DNA of 16,096 nucleotides from Candidatus Thiosymbion ectosymbiont of Robbea hypermnestra (GTDB taxonomy: Bacteria; Pseudomonadota; Gammaproteobacteria; Chromatiales; Chromatiaceae): NCBI GenBank assembly GCA_020443945.1, contig JAIZWN010000232.1, positions 1 to 16,096 of the forward strand, in the 5' to 3' direction. The notes below the pieces were generated by a model. The model saw only the letters and a list, made by a program, of their open reading frames with translations, had not been told where the DNA came from and ran no database searches. Within the stretch, counting starts at the first letter, position 1. Each line of letters begins with the position of its first letter. The position numbers and the translations under genes are program-made. This document shows, one piece after another, positions 1-7,239 of this stretch.

Positions 1-366
1 AAAATCTGTAGGATGGGGCGCGAGACCACGCTAGGCTTTGCCTGTCCTATCATCCTATAGATCACAGCACTACCCGAGTTCCAACTCGGTACCACTTCCC
101 TTTCTTGACAACTTAGTACCCTACTACATGATCTTATCGGATTTTGCAAGCCCGCCAACCCTTATCGACATTTTCCGTGTGACCTTAAGATAAACAGGCT
201 TGCTATTTCCCCTCACCACATGGCCGACGGGAAGGGAAGGCATGTGGCGGAATATGCGACGCAGAGAAAACCGATCGATCTTGCTCCCATCGTCGGAGAA
301 ACGACGGCGGGTTCTTGCCGTTCGCCCGTCGGGGGTGCCGCCCGTTGCGACATTTTCTTGCTTGAT

Positions 367-397
367 GTCGCAAAAGCCCATCCCTGGGCTTTGCGAC
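367..397. repeat. Hairpin repeat copy A, CCAGGGATGG loop family
   Basis: GTCGCAAA(A)GCCCA pairs with TGGGCTTTGCGAC, giving a 13-bp stem with one bulged A and a four-base loop (TCCC on plus, GGGA on minus). The similarity to the copy at 2717-2748 extends into the right flank, where both continue with a GAATCGGAAAA block. A CCCGTCGG block lies to the left in both. This is therefore a dispersed repeat of 50 bp or more, not a chance palindrome. A transcript of the minus-strand operon would carry it in its 3' untranslated region. Confidence 0.75.
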
Positions 398-433
398 TGG
401 CGAATCGGAAAATGGTGATTTCCCGATTCTTTC

Positions 434-462
434 ATTTTCAACCGCGTGTCGCGGTTGAAAAT
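434..462. repeat. Perfect 13-bp stem hairpin
   Basis: ATTTTCAACCGCG (434-446), a TGT loop (447-449), and the exact complement CGCGGTTGAAAAT (450-462). It lies between the two CCAGGGATGG-type hairpins. No T-run follows on either strand, so it could be an RNA-stabilising or rho-independent-like 3' structure, but terminator function is not shown. Confidence 0.7.
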
Positions 463-463
463 G

Positions 464-483
464 GCGGTCCATCCCTGGACCGC
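464..483. repeat. Hairpin with CCAGGGATGG loop, different stem
   Basis: GCGGTCCA, loop TCCC, TGGACCGC: a perfect 8-bp stem just after the ParA-like stop codon on the minus strand. The apical ten bases (CCAGGGATGG on minus) match those of the 367-397 and 2717-2748 hairpins, while the lower stem is unrelated but fully paired. Confidence 0.7.
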
Positions 484-496
484 ATTCGGCCGGGGC

Positions 497-1129
497 TCAA
501 CCGATCAGGTCGGGGTACAGGACGGCGGCCAGAGCGATAAATTCGCGCGCGCCCTTGCCGCGGGGCTCCAGCTCGAATACCGCCAGCCCTTCGCTGAAGG
601 ACCGGCGAAACACGGTGCGCTGGGACAGCCGCGGCTTGAGGAACTTGATGTCCGGCAGCGAAATCAGGGCGGCGGCGGCCTCATCGGTCTCCCGCACGGC
701 ATGATGGGTGTCGCCGCGGTTGATGAAGCCGATCACCTCCGCCGGCTTGTCCCGTTGCATGGAGTTCACCAGGTGAATATAGCGCTGGGTGGACCAGATG
801 TCGGCCTGGGATGGCGGCACCGGCACGAGCACGCGATCGCAGAGTTCCAACGCCTGGCGCATCGCGTCCATACTCGCGGTGCCGACGTCGATCAGGGTCT
901 CGTCCACGGCGTTCAGCCGCTCCGGGGTCAAGCCCGAGCCGTCTTCGACCTGCAGGGGAGGCTCGAAGCCTTCTTCCACCCGCACCTCCACCACGTCGGA
1001 CAGGGTCGCCTGCGGGTCGGTATCGATGAGCTGAACCTTCACATCGGCCATCGCGAGCCATACCGCGAGGTTGAAGGTGACGGTGCTCTTGCCCGATCCC
1101 CCTTTGTAGCTTCCGATTACGGTTATCAT
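497..1129 (-). CDS. Orphan ParA/MinD-like P-loop ATPase
   Basis: A 210-residue ParA-family ATPase (SIMIBI class). The deviant Walker A motif KGGSGKST is at residues 9-16 and includes the family signature lysine K9 and catalytic K14. LIDTDPQA (34-41) is the A' motif and ETLIDVG (77-83) is the Walker B strand. ParA-type proteins dimerise on ATP, usually bind DNA or membrane, and position plasmids, chromosomes or protein assemblies; a partner stimulates hydrolysis. The length fits the short ParF/McdA-like type without an N-terminal DNA-binding domain. I chose the ATG at 1129 because GGGGAG (1136-1141) is six bases upstream; a TTG at 1135 would add two residues. No ParB-like partner or centromere-like repeats are seen. 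It is the last gene after the RND pump and two exported proteins, with a 55-base gap. The cargo is unknown. Confidence 0.9.
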   Translation of the reverse strand: MITVIGSYKGGSGKSTVTFNLAVWLAMADVKVQLIDTDPQATLSDVVEVRVEEGFEPPLQVEDGSGLTPERLNAVDETLIDVGTASMDAMRQALELCDRVLVPVPPSQADIWSTQRYIHLVNSMQRDKPAEVIGFINRGDTHHAVRETDEAAAALISLPDIKFLKPRLSQRTVFRRSFSEGLAVFELEPRGKGAREFIALAAVLYPDLIG

Positions 1130-1135
1130 CGTCAA

Positions 1136-1141
1136 CTCCCC
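1136..1141 (-). promoter_or_regulatory. Shine-Dalgarno of the ParA-like gene
   Basis: GGGGAG on the minus strand, six bases before ATG 1129. It supports that start over the TTG at 1135, which would directly abut the motif. Confidence 0.6.
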
Positions 1142-1184
1142 ATCCTTCCGGTCGGATAAAGATTTTCCAGGCGACCTTATAGGA

Positions 1185-1979
1185 TCAGTGGCCGGTCGGT
1201 CCGCCCCGGGGACCTTTGGGCGGACCCGGAGGGGCGGTCACACGTTTGAAGCCCGCGGGAATCTTGAATAGGTCGTCGGGTTGTTTACCGATCTGGATGT
1301 TTTTCAGCTCGCTGACCATGCCTCCGGGAAATTCCTGGCGAACGGTGAGCGCAAGCTCGGGATCGATCCATTGGAAGGTGCGCATCTCGCGCCGATCGGG
1401 CATGGTCGCCACCATCTCCCATTTCTCGACCCGGCGCCCATTGAGGTTTTCCCGGGCCACGAATCTGAGCTCCGTCTTGTGTCCACCGGGCATTTCCTGC
1501 CGCAGGGGGATGCCCCGTTCCTTATCCAGCCACTGGGTGCTCTTCATGGTTTGTCCCTGATGGGAGGCGGTCAGCTCCCATTTGACCGCCGGGCGCCCGG
1601 CGATCTTTTCCTCCCCGAGTCGGCGACAGGTCATGCCGGGCCGGCCGGCGCAGGGGTTTTCCGTCGGTTTTATTCCCATGCCCGGCGGCTTACCCCCGGG
1701 TCCGCCCAGCTTTTGTTCTCCATATTCCCTGCGATCCGGAAACAGTATCCACTCGAGCCCGCGGTTTTCATCGATTATCCGGATGATGTGTTGTCCCTGG
1801 TGGGAATCCTCGACGCGCCCCCGCTTGTCGCCGACGAACAGCTTGCCGGACGCGGCCTGCTTGCCTTCGGGTCCATACCGGAGCACCTCCGCGGAGAACT
1901 CGGGACCGGCGAGCACCGCGCCGGAAACCGCCGTCGCCAACCACCCGACGACCAATAGATGCCATAGCCTGTTTTTCAT
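1185..1979 (-). CDS. Exported protein with internal duplication (DUF4412/LolA-like)
   Basis: 264 residues. A signal peptide is visible: basic MKNR, hydrophobic core to about residue 23, likely cleavage after VLA (24). The mature protein is predicted to be periplasmic. Residues about 127-172 and 178-227 are two copies of one module: GRPAVKWEL/GRRVEKWEM, STQWLDKERGIPLRQEMPGG / TFQWIDPELALTVRQEFPGG, then a S/T-E-L end. The pattern of short beta strands with conserved W and PGG turns resembles LolA-like or DUF4412 domains, but I cannot name the family firmly. Cys110 and Cys118 could form a disulfide. The tail (249-264) is proline/glycine-rich. AGGAT (1989-1993) is nine bases before the ATG. It lies 36 bases after the proline-rich gene, inside the pump operon. 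A substrate-handling or envelope role is inference from context. Confidence 0.85.
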   Translation of the reverse strand: MKNRLWHLLVVGWLATAVSGAVLAGPEFSAEVLRYGPEGKQAASGKLFVGDKRGRVEDSHQGQHIIRIIDENRGLEWILFPDRREYGEQKLGGPGGKPPGMGIKPTENPCAGRPGMTCRRLGEEKIAGRPAVKWELTASHQGQTMKSTQWLDKERGIPLRQEMPGGHKTELRFVARENLNGRRVEKWEMVATMPDRREMRTFQWIDPELALTVRQEFPGGMVSELKNIQIGKQPDDLFKIPAGFKRVTAPPGPPKGPRGGPTGH

Positions 1980-2015
1980 CTCGGTTTTATCCTCGCGTAT
2001 CGGTTTGAATCGATC

Positions 2016-2723
2016 CTATTCGGTGTTGTCCCCGAAGTAGCGGCGAAACCAGCTCTCGGGCTGGTAACCGTAGGCCTCTTCGGCCGACAGGGGGTCGGTT
2101 CGACGCGGTCGCCCCTCGTCGGGGGCCGCAACCCGTGGCCGTGGGCGCCAACCGGTTTCGGCGCCCATCCGCCGGCGTTCCTGCTCCGTCAGCGGACGAA
2201 ATCGATAGGCATTCCGCCAGGGTGTCGCGCCTTGGTCCGCGTATCCGGTGGACATGCTATCGTGAAAACGATACCCCCGTGCCGGTACCAGGGGCAATTC
2301 CCCGGCAACCGGGGCCTGGCTCGAGCAGCCGGGGGTGCGAGTCTCCGGCATGTTCCAGTGCCGACTCCCCGCCCAGGAATGCGCCCTCCCCTCGGATGGC
2401 GGAGCGGACCGGAAACCACCGCCCGGGGTGGGTTCCCGATCGATATCCGACCCCGGTGCCCGACAAGGGTCTCTCCGGTAGCCCTCGAAGGCCCTGTCGG
2501 GGAGTTCCCCGCGCGGGTAGGGGCGATTGCCGGCGGGGAAGTCGAGGGGGGAATCGCCGTAGGGGGTCCCGTAAACCGCCGCTGGGTTCGGGTAGCCCCC
2601 GTCGGGAAACGGATAGCCCCCATCATCGGGACACGGATGGGAGAAGGCCGGTGGAGCGGTGGATAACCAGGATACGAGCAGGACGGCATACCGCGGGAGT
2701 CCACCCGTCGGCGGGTGTCGCAA
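2016..2723 (-). CDS. Proline/glycine/tyrosine-rich exported protein, function unknown
   Basis: I do not recognise a family. The frame is rich in P, G, Y and R (repeated DGGYP/GGYPNP near the mature N-terminus) and ends in an acidic, aromatic segment (EEAYGYQPESWFRRYFG). A hydrophobic segment, YAVLLVSWLSTAPPAFS, looks like a signal peptide ending before HPCPDD. The start is uncertain. The only in-frame ATG (2780) overlaps the pump stop codon, and its first 19 codons would translate a dispersed hairpin repeat. The TTG at 2723 gives a short basic n-region before the hydrophobic core and has AGGGA seven bases upstream, so I prefer it. The next gene follows after 36 bases. Low complexity and GC richness leave some doubt that the frame is coding, but the signal peptide, operon position and C-terminus favour it. 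Confidence 0.6.
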   Translation of the reverse strand: MRHPPTGGLPRYAVLLVSWLSTAPPAFSHPCPDDGGYPFPDGGYPNPAAVYGTPYGDSPLDFPAGNRPYPRGELPDRAFEGYRRDPCRAPGSDIDREPTPGGGFRSAPPSEGRAHSWAGSRHWNMPETRTPGCSSQAPVAGELPLVPARGYRFHDSMSTGYADQGATPWRNAYRFRPLTEQERRRMGAETGWRPRPRVAAPDEGRPRRTDPLSAEEAYGYQPESWFRRYFGDNTE

Positions 2724-2748
2724 AGGCCCATCCCTGGGGGTTTGCAAC
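2717..2748. repeat. Hairpin repeat copy B, CCAGGGATGG loop family
   Basis: GTCGCAAA pairs with TTTGCAAC (one G-U pair), then a 2x2 internal mismatch, then CCCA/TGGG around the TCCC loop. It is the partner of the copy at 367-397, and both flanks are also shared. It sits at the junction between the RND pump gene and the proline-rich gene and overlaps the preferred translation start of the latter. Confidence 0.7.
2731..2735 (-). promoter_or_regulatory. Candidate Shine-Dalgarno inside hairpin repeat
   Basis: AGGGA on the minus strand, seven bases before TTG 2723. It is formed by the conserved loop of the dispersed hairpin. If used, the ribosome binding site would sit in the hairpin loop and the start codon in its stem. 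Confidence 0.35.
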
Positions 2749-2769
2749 GCGGAATCGGAAAAGGGCCGG

Positions 2770-5700
2770 CTATTCCTCATCCGTTTTCAGGCGTATGCCG
2801 CGCCGTTTGGCCCTTTTCCGAACCAATGATGTCTGTTCCACCGCCTTTGGTTTGGCCGCGGTCTTTTTGGCCGCCGGTTTCTTTACGGCGGCGCCCTGCT
2901 TGCGGGTCTCGGCGGTGGTCTCCCGTTTGGCGGCTTCCCTGGTTTTGTCGTCCGCCTCGCCGGTCCCTTTCCGCGCGGCCGGCGCATCCCGTTCCGCCGT
3001 TACGGGCGGGGCGGGGGTCCGCGTAGCCGCGGTTGTTTTTTCCGTCGGCCCGCTCGGCGCGGGTTTGGCCGCCGCACCGGATGCCTTGTCCTCCGATTTT
3101 GCCGTCGGTGTTACATCGGGCGTTGTATCGGCTGTCGGCCCGCTGTCGGCTGTCTGGGGCGTGCTTAGGACGGTGGTTTGCGCCGTCACGGCTGTTTTTT
3201 CCACCGACCCGCTCGGCGCGGATTTGGCTGCCCCACCGGGTGCCTTATCCTCCGATTTTGCCGTCGCCGTTGCATCGGGCACTGCATCGGCTGTCGGCCT
3301 GCTGTCGGCTCCCTGGGGCGTGCTCGGGCCGCCGGTTTGCGTTGTCGCGGCTGTTTTTTCCGTCGGCCCGCTCGGCGCGGATTTGGCTGCCTCACCGGAG
3401 GCCGTGTCCTTTGCTTTTGCCGTCGCCGTTGCATCGGGCATTGCACCGGTTGCCGGCCCGCTATCGGCTCCTTGGGGCGTGCTCGGGGCGCCGGTCGGCT
3501 CCGTGCGGACCCGCGGCGCGTCTTGCCGTGATGCCCCTTCGGCGGCCATGGCCTTCTCTCGCGTCCCAACGGCCTGGATGCCGGTCGCCGATACCGGTAC
3601 GCCGTCGGACCCCGAGGCCGACGCGGCCGGGGCGGCAGCGCCGGAATCACCGCTTGGCGGCTTTTCTCCATCGGTGCCCGGACTCGTCGGCCGGGACGGC
3701 TCGACGGGCTTTTTCCTTTTCACCAGCCCCTTCAGGAACTCGTACAACAGCAGAAAAATCCCCCGGATCAGGTAGAAGCCCATGATGATTCCTTCCATCA
3801 GGTAGCCCCAGAGCTTGATCAGGATGTCGGCCCTGGATTTTTTCTCGGCCTTCGGTTCCTCTTGCCTGGGCTTCGGCGCTTGCTCGGGCTCCTCCTGGGG
3901 GCTGGGCAGGCTCACGCCGTGCGGCGCGGTGGCCGCCGCGACTTCGCACAGGTCCTTGCTGGCCGCCACGCATCCCAGGGGAATCACCACCAGCGTGAGC
4001 AGGGTCGAAACCAGGACGCCGGAGGCCAGGGAAATCGCCATCCCCTGGAAGATGGGGTCGGTGAAGATGACGCTGGAGCCCGCGACCAGCGCCAGGGCGG
4101 TGATCACGATGGGGCGGGTCCGGGTCTTGCAGGCGCGGATGACGGATTCGGTGACGGATACGCCTTTTTGGATCTCGTGAATCGAGAAGTCCACGAGCAG
4201 GATCGAGTTACGCACGATGATGCCGGCCAGCGCGATCCAGCCGATCATCGAGGTGGCGGTGAACTCGCCGCCCAGCCCGAGGTTGAACATAATCAGGTGG
4301 GCCGGGATGATCCCTAACAGCGTCAGGGGAATGGGGGCCATGATGACCAGGGGGATCCGGAAGTTGCCGAATTCCCACACCACCAGGATGTAGATGAGCA
4401 CCAGGGCGACCATGAAGGCGCCGCCCATATCGCGGAAGGTCTCGTAGGTCACCGTCCACTCGCCGCTCCACTCCCAGGCCGAATACCGGTCGTCGGGGGG
4501 AGGGCCGATCCAGTAGGCCTGCGGGACCGTGCCGTCCGGCGCCGTATATCCGGTGGCGTCCATCGCGTCCTGAATCTGGAACATGGCGTAGACGGGCGCG
4601 GCCAAGGCCCCGCCCACGTCGGCCACCACGAACTCGATCGCGCGCAGGTCCTTGCGGTAGATGATGTCTTCCTCGGGCACCCGTTGAAAGGTCCCGAGCT
4701 CGTGCAGCGGGATGGTGAAGCCGCCGCTGGACTGGATCGGCAGATCGCCCAGGCGTTCGATGTGGGACCGCTCCGCCAACGGGACCTGGACGATGATCTG
4801 GATGGGCTCGTGGCCCACTTTCTGTTTGACATCCCCGATCGGCGCGCTGCCCAGGGCCATGGACAGGTTGCGGTTGATGGTGTCCACGGAGATGCCGCGG
4901 CGCACCGCCTTCTCGGTGTCCACGTCGAAGCGCCAGTAGTCGTAGGTCTCGCGCAGATAGTTGTCCACGTCGCGGGCGCTCTCGGCCTGGGCGAAGAATT
5001 CGGTCATGTCCCGCGCGAACTGGCGGCGGATTTCCGGCGTCGGGCCGTGGATCTCCGCTACCACCGATTGCAGTACCGGCGGTCCCGGCGGCATTTCGAC
5101 AACCGAGATGTTGGCGCCGGTGCCCGCGATCAGCTCCCCCAGCATCTCCCGTGCCACGACCGCCAGCTCGTGGCTGCTGCGATCGCGTTCGTTCTTATGC
5201 AAGAGCTGCACCTGCAGCTCCCCCTGCCAGGGGTCGGAGCGCATATAGTAATGGCGCACCATACCGTTGAAATCGAAGGGCCGGGCCGTGCCCGCGTAGA
5301 GCTGGATGGCCGTCACCTCCGGCAGGGTGCGCAGCTTTTCCGCCATGCGGTGGGCGAGATTGGCGGTGACCGGCAGGGCCGTGCCCTCCGGCATGTCGAG
5401 CACCACGGAGAACTCCGGCTTGTTGTCCAGGGGCAACATCTTCACCGGGACCCACTTGAAGTAGAAGAAGGAGCAGGTGAAAAGGAAGATGCCCCAGAGG
5501 ACGAGGCGGAACAGGGTCCGCTTGCTCTTGCCCTCGATGAGAGGGGTCAGGACGCGGCGGAATACCTTCTCGAGCCGCTCCGCCCCCTTGTGCTCGCGCT
5601 CCTCCGCCGTCTCCAGGTAGCGCATGGAGGGACGCAGCCATTTGGAAAGCGCCAGATAAGGGGTGAACACAAAGGCGGCGAACAGGGAGATGAACATGGC

Positions 5701-7239
5701 GACCGAGCCCAGGGCCGGGATGGGCTCCATGTAGGGCCCCATCATGCCGCTCACGAAGCCCATGGGCAGCAGCGCGGCGATGACGGTAAAGGTGGCGAGA
5801 ATGGTCGGGTTGCCCACCTCGCGCACCGCGTCCACCGCGGTTTCGTCGTCGGTATGCCCCTCCTCCAGCCAGCGCCGATAGATGTTCTCCACCACCACGA
5901 TGGCGTCGTCCACCAGGATGCCGATGGAGAAGATGAGGGCGAACAGGCTCACCCGGTCGATGGTGTACTCCGAGACCCAGGCGAGGAAGATGGTCATGAG
6001 CAGCACGACCGGGATCACCAGCATGACCACGATGGCCGGCCGCAGGGCCCGAAAGGCCCACCACACCAGCAGGAACACCCAGCCGGTGGCGATGAACAGC
6101 TTGAAGATCAGCTCGGTGACCTTGTCGTCCGCGGTCTCCCCGTAGTTACGGGTGATGCTGACCTCGACATTGTTGGGAATACGCCCGCCCTTGATCTGCT
6201 CCACGCGCTCGATAATGGCGTTGGCGACGGTGACGCCGTTGGTCAGCTCCTTCTTGGCAACGGCCAGGGTTACCGCGGGCACCCCGTCGGCCTTCGCCCC
6301 CTCCGACGCGGCGGGCCCCGTATAGTAGGCCACCAGCTGCGTGGCGTCCTCCGGGCCCTGGACGACGCGCGCCACATCCCGCACATAGATCGGGGCGTTC
6401 TGATGCGTGCCCACCACCAGCCGGTCGATCTCGTCCGCGTTCTTGAGGAAGGAGCCGGTGGTTACCGAGAAATGGGCGCCGCTCGACTCCACCCCGCCGG
6501 CCGTGGCCTCGGCATTGGCGTTGCGGATCGTCTGGGCGACCTGATCCAGGCTGATGCCATAGCCGGACAGGCGCTCGGGATAGACATCCACCGTCACCCG
6601 CTCGCGGCGTCCGCCGACGATAAAGGCGTTGCCCGTGTTCTTGACCTCCTTGACCGCCTGGAGCACATCCTGGGCGAGGAGGCGCAGCTGGCCATCGTCC
6701 ACATCCGGCAGGCCGTCGTTGTCCAGGTCCTTCGACCACAGGGTAAGGGTAACGATGGGCACATCGTCGACGCCTTTACTCTTGACCAGAGGCGGCATGA
6801 CCCCCGGGGGGATCTTGTCCATGTTGGAGGCGATCTTGTCGTTCACCTTCACCAGCGACGGCCCCATCTGCCGTCCCACCTCGAACTCGACGGTGACCAA
6901 TCCCTGGTTGCGCTGGGAGGCCGAGTAGACGTGCTTGACCCCCGGGATCTCACTCATGATGCGTTCCAGAGGTTGCACCACCAGGTTCGACACCTGCTGC
7001 GCGGAGGTCCCCGGATACTGCACCATGATGTCGATCATGGGCACGGAGATCTGGGGATCCTCCTGACGCGGCGTCATCACCAGACCCAGCAGGCCCATCA
7101 GAAGCATCGAGATATAGAACAGGGGCGAGAGCGGGGAGCGGATAAAAAACCGCGCCGTGCGCCCGGCAATTCCGAGATGCTCATCCGTGAGCCTGGGTCC
7201 CTGACCCTCGGGACCCGTCAGGGTCTCGTCTGCATTCAT
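2770..7239 (-). CDS. RND-family efflux pump, inner-membrane permease with long repeat-bearing C-terminal tail
   Basis: 1489 residues; AcrB-type permeases are usually about 1030-1100. Residues 1-1090 are the RND core: TM1 about 37-56, a periplasmic porter loop, TM2-6 from about 378, a second loop, and TM8-12 from about 940. The proton-relay aspartates are D444-D445 in GILVDDAIVVVEN. In TM10 (GIIVRNSILLVDF) R1010 stands where AcrB has Lys940. The pump uses proton-motive force to export substrates with a periplasmic adaptor and an outer-membrane channel; the substrate cannot be read from sequence. Beyond the core are a charged linker (about 1105-1135), a hydrophobic segment (1140-1172) ending KRKK, three 53-residue repeats (1249-1407), and a basic Ala/Lys-rich end (PAAKKTAAKPK, VRKRAKRR). 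The adaptor gene lies 365 bases upstream. The ribosome binding site is weak. No outer-membrane partner gene is nearby. Confidence 0.93.
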   Translation of the reverse strand: MNADETLTGPEGQGPRLTDEHLGIAGRTARFFIRSPLSPLFYISMLLMGLLGLVMTPRQEDPQISVPMIDIMVQYPGTSAQQVSNLVVQPLERIMSEIPGVKHVYSASQRNQGLVTVEFEVGRQMGPSLVKVNDKIASNMDKIPPGVMPPLVKSKGVDDVPIVTLTLWSKDLDNDGLPDVDDGQLRLLAQDVLQAVKEVKNTGNAFIVGGRRERVTVDVYPERLSGYGISLDQVAQTIRNANAEATAGGVESSGAHFSVTTGSFLKNADEIDRLVVGTHQNAPIYVRDVARVVQGPEDATQLVAYYTGPAASEGAKADGVPAVTLAVAKKELTNGVTVANAIIERVEQIKGGRIPNNVEVSITRNYGETADDKVTELIFKLFIATGWVFLLVWWAFRALRPAIVVMLVIPVVLLMTIFLAWVSEYTIDRVSLFALIFSIGILVDDAIVVVENIYRRWLEEGHTDDETAVDAVREVGNPTILATFTVIAALLPMGFVSGMMGPYMEPIPALGSVAMFISLFAAFVFTPYLALSKWLRPSMRYLETAEEREHKGAERLEKVFRRVLTPLIEGKSKRTLFRLVLWGIFLFTCSFFYFKWVPVKMLPLDNKPEFSVVLDMPEGTALPVTANLAHRMAEKLRTLPEVTAIQLYAGTARPFDFNGMVRHYYMRSDPWQGELQVQLLHKNERDRSSHELAVVAREMLGELIAGTGANISVVEMPPGPPVLQSVVAEIHGPTPEIRRQFARDMTEFFAQAESARDVDNYLRETYDYWRFDVDTEKAVRRGISVDTINRNLSMALGSAPIGDVKQKVGHEPIQIIVQVPLAERSHIERLGDLPIQSSGGFTIPLHELGTFQRVPEEDIIYRKDLRAIEFVVADVGGALAAPVYAMFQIQDAMDATGYTAPDGTVPQAYWIGPPPDDRYSAWEWSGEWTVTYETFRDMGGAFMVALVLIYILVVWEFGNFRIPLVIMAPIPLTLLGIIPAHLIMFNLGLGGEFTATSMIGWIALAGIIVRNSILLVDFSIHEIQKGVSVTESVIRACKTRTRPIVITALALVAGSSVIFTDPIFQGMAISLASGVLVSTLLTLVVIPLGCVAASKDLCEVAAATAPHGVSLPSPQEEPEQAPKPRQEEPKAEKKSRADILIKLWGYLMEGIIMGFYLIRGIFLLLYEFLKGLVKRKKPVEPSRPTSPGTDGEKPPSGDSGAAAPAASASGSDGVPVSATGIQAVGTREKAMAAEGASRQDAPRVRTEPTGAPSTPQGADSGPATGAMPDATATAKAKDTASGEAAKSAPSGPTEKTAATTQTGGPSTPQGADSRPTADAVPDATATAKSEDKAPGGAAKSAPSGSVEKTAVTAQTTVLSTPQTADSGPTADTTPDVTPTAKSEDKASGAAAKPAPSGPTEKTTAATRTPAPPVTAERDAPAARKGTGEADDKTREAAKRETTAETRKQGAAVKKPAAKKTAAKPKAVEQTSLVRKRAKRRGIRLKTDEE
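3019..3495. repeat. Three tandem 159-bp repeats inside the RND gene
   Basis: Three consecutive units of exactly 159 bp, each encoding 53 residues (1249-1301, 1302-1354, 1355-1407), with no indels between them. Landmark: CGCTCGGCGC recurs at 3051, 3210 and 3369. Each unit reads roughly STPQxADSxPxxxxxPD, then TAK, then APSGxxEKT. Units differ at many positions at DNA and protein level, so the array is diverged. Flanking sequence on both sides loses the pattern. Confidence 0.9.

Larger units (their letters stand above)
1..496. other. Gene-free region with clustered hairpins beyond the ParA-like gene
   Basis: No convincing coding sequence: the reading frames here have unlikely compositions and lack ribosome binding sites. 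The first 60 bases contain TAGGATG (9-15) and its complement CATCCTA (51-57). CCGAGTT (74-80) and AACTCGG (83-89) form a tight palindrome. CCACATG (216-222) and CATGTGG (241-247) are another inverted pair. Three strong hairpins at 367-483 are listed separately. A TTGACA at 105-110, followed after 16 bases by CATGAT, resembles a plus-strand promoter, but no gene follows it. The region is the 3' flank of the minus-strand operon. No hairpin here is followed by a T-run on the minus strand, so a classical intrinsic terminator is not evident. Confidence 0.6.

Noticed and set aside
434..462. Intrinsic terminator for the ParA-like operon
   Set aside because: The stem is excellent but no T-run follows on the minus strand, so I listed it only as a hairpin.
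446..1159. A 237-codon plus-strand frame opposite the ParA-like gene
   Set aside because: The minus-strand frame has all ParA motifs; the plus frame has none.
367..2748. CRISPR or insertion-sequence origin of the hairpin repeats
   Set aside because: Copies are not regularly spaced and there are no spacers, transposase or target duplications; a dispersed palindromic repeat explains them better.
2135..3775. A 546-codon plus-strand frame across the repeat region
   Set aside because: Its repetition simply mirrors the 159-bp repeats of the pump gene; the pump frame is continuous with a clear RND core.
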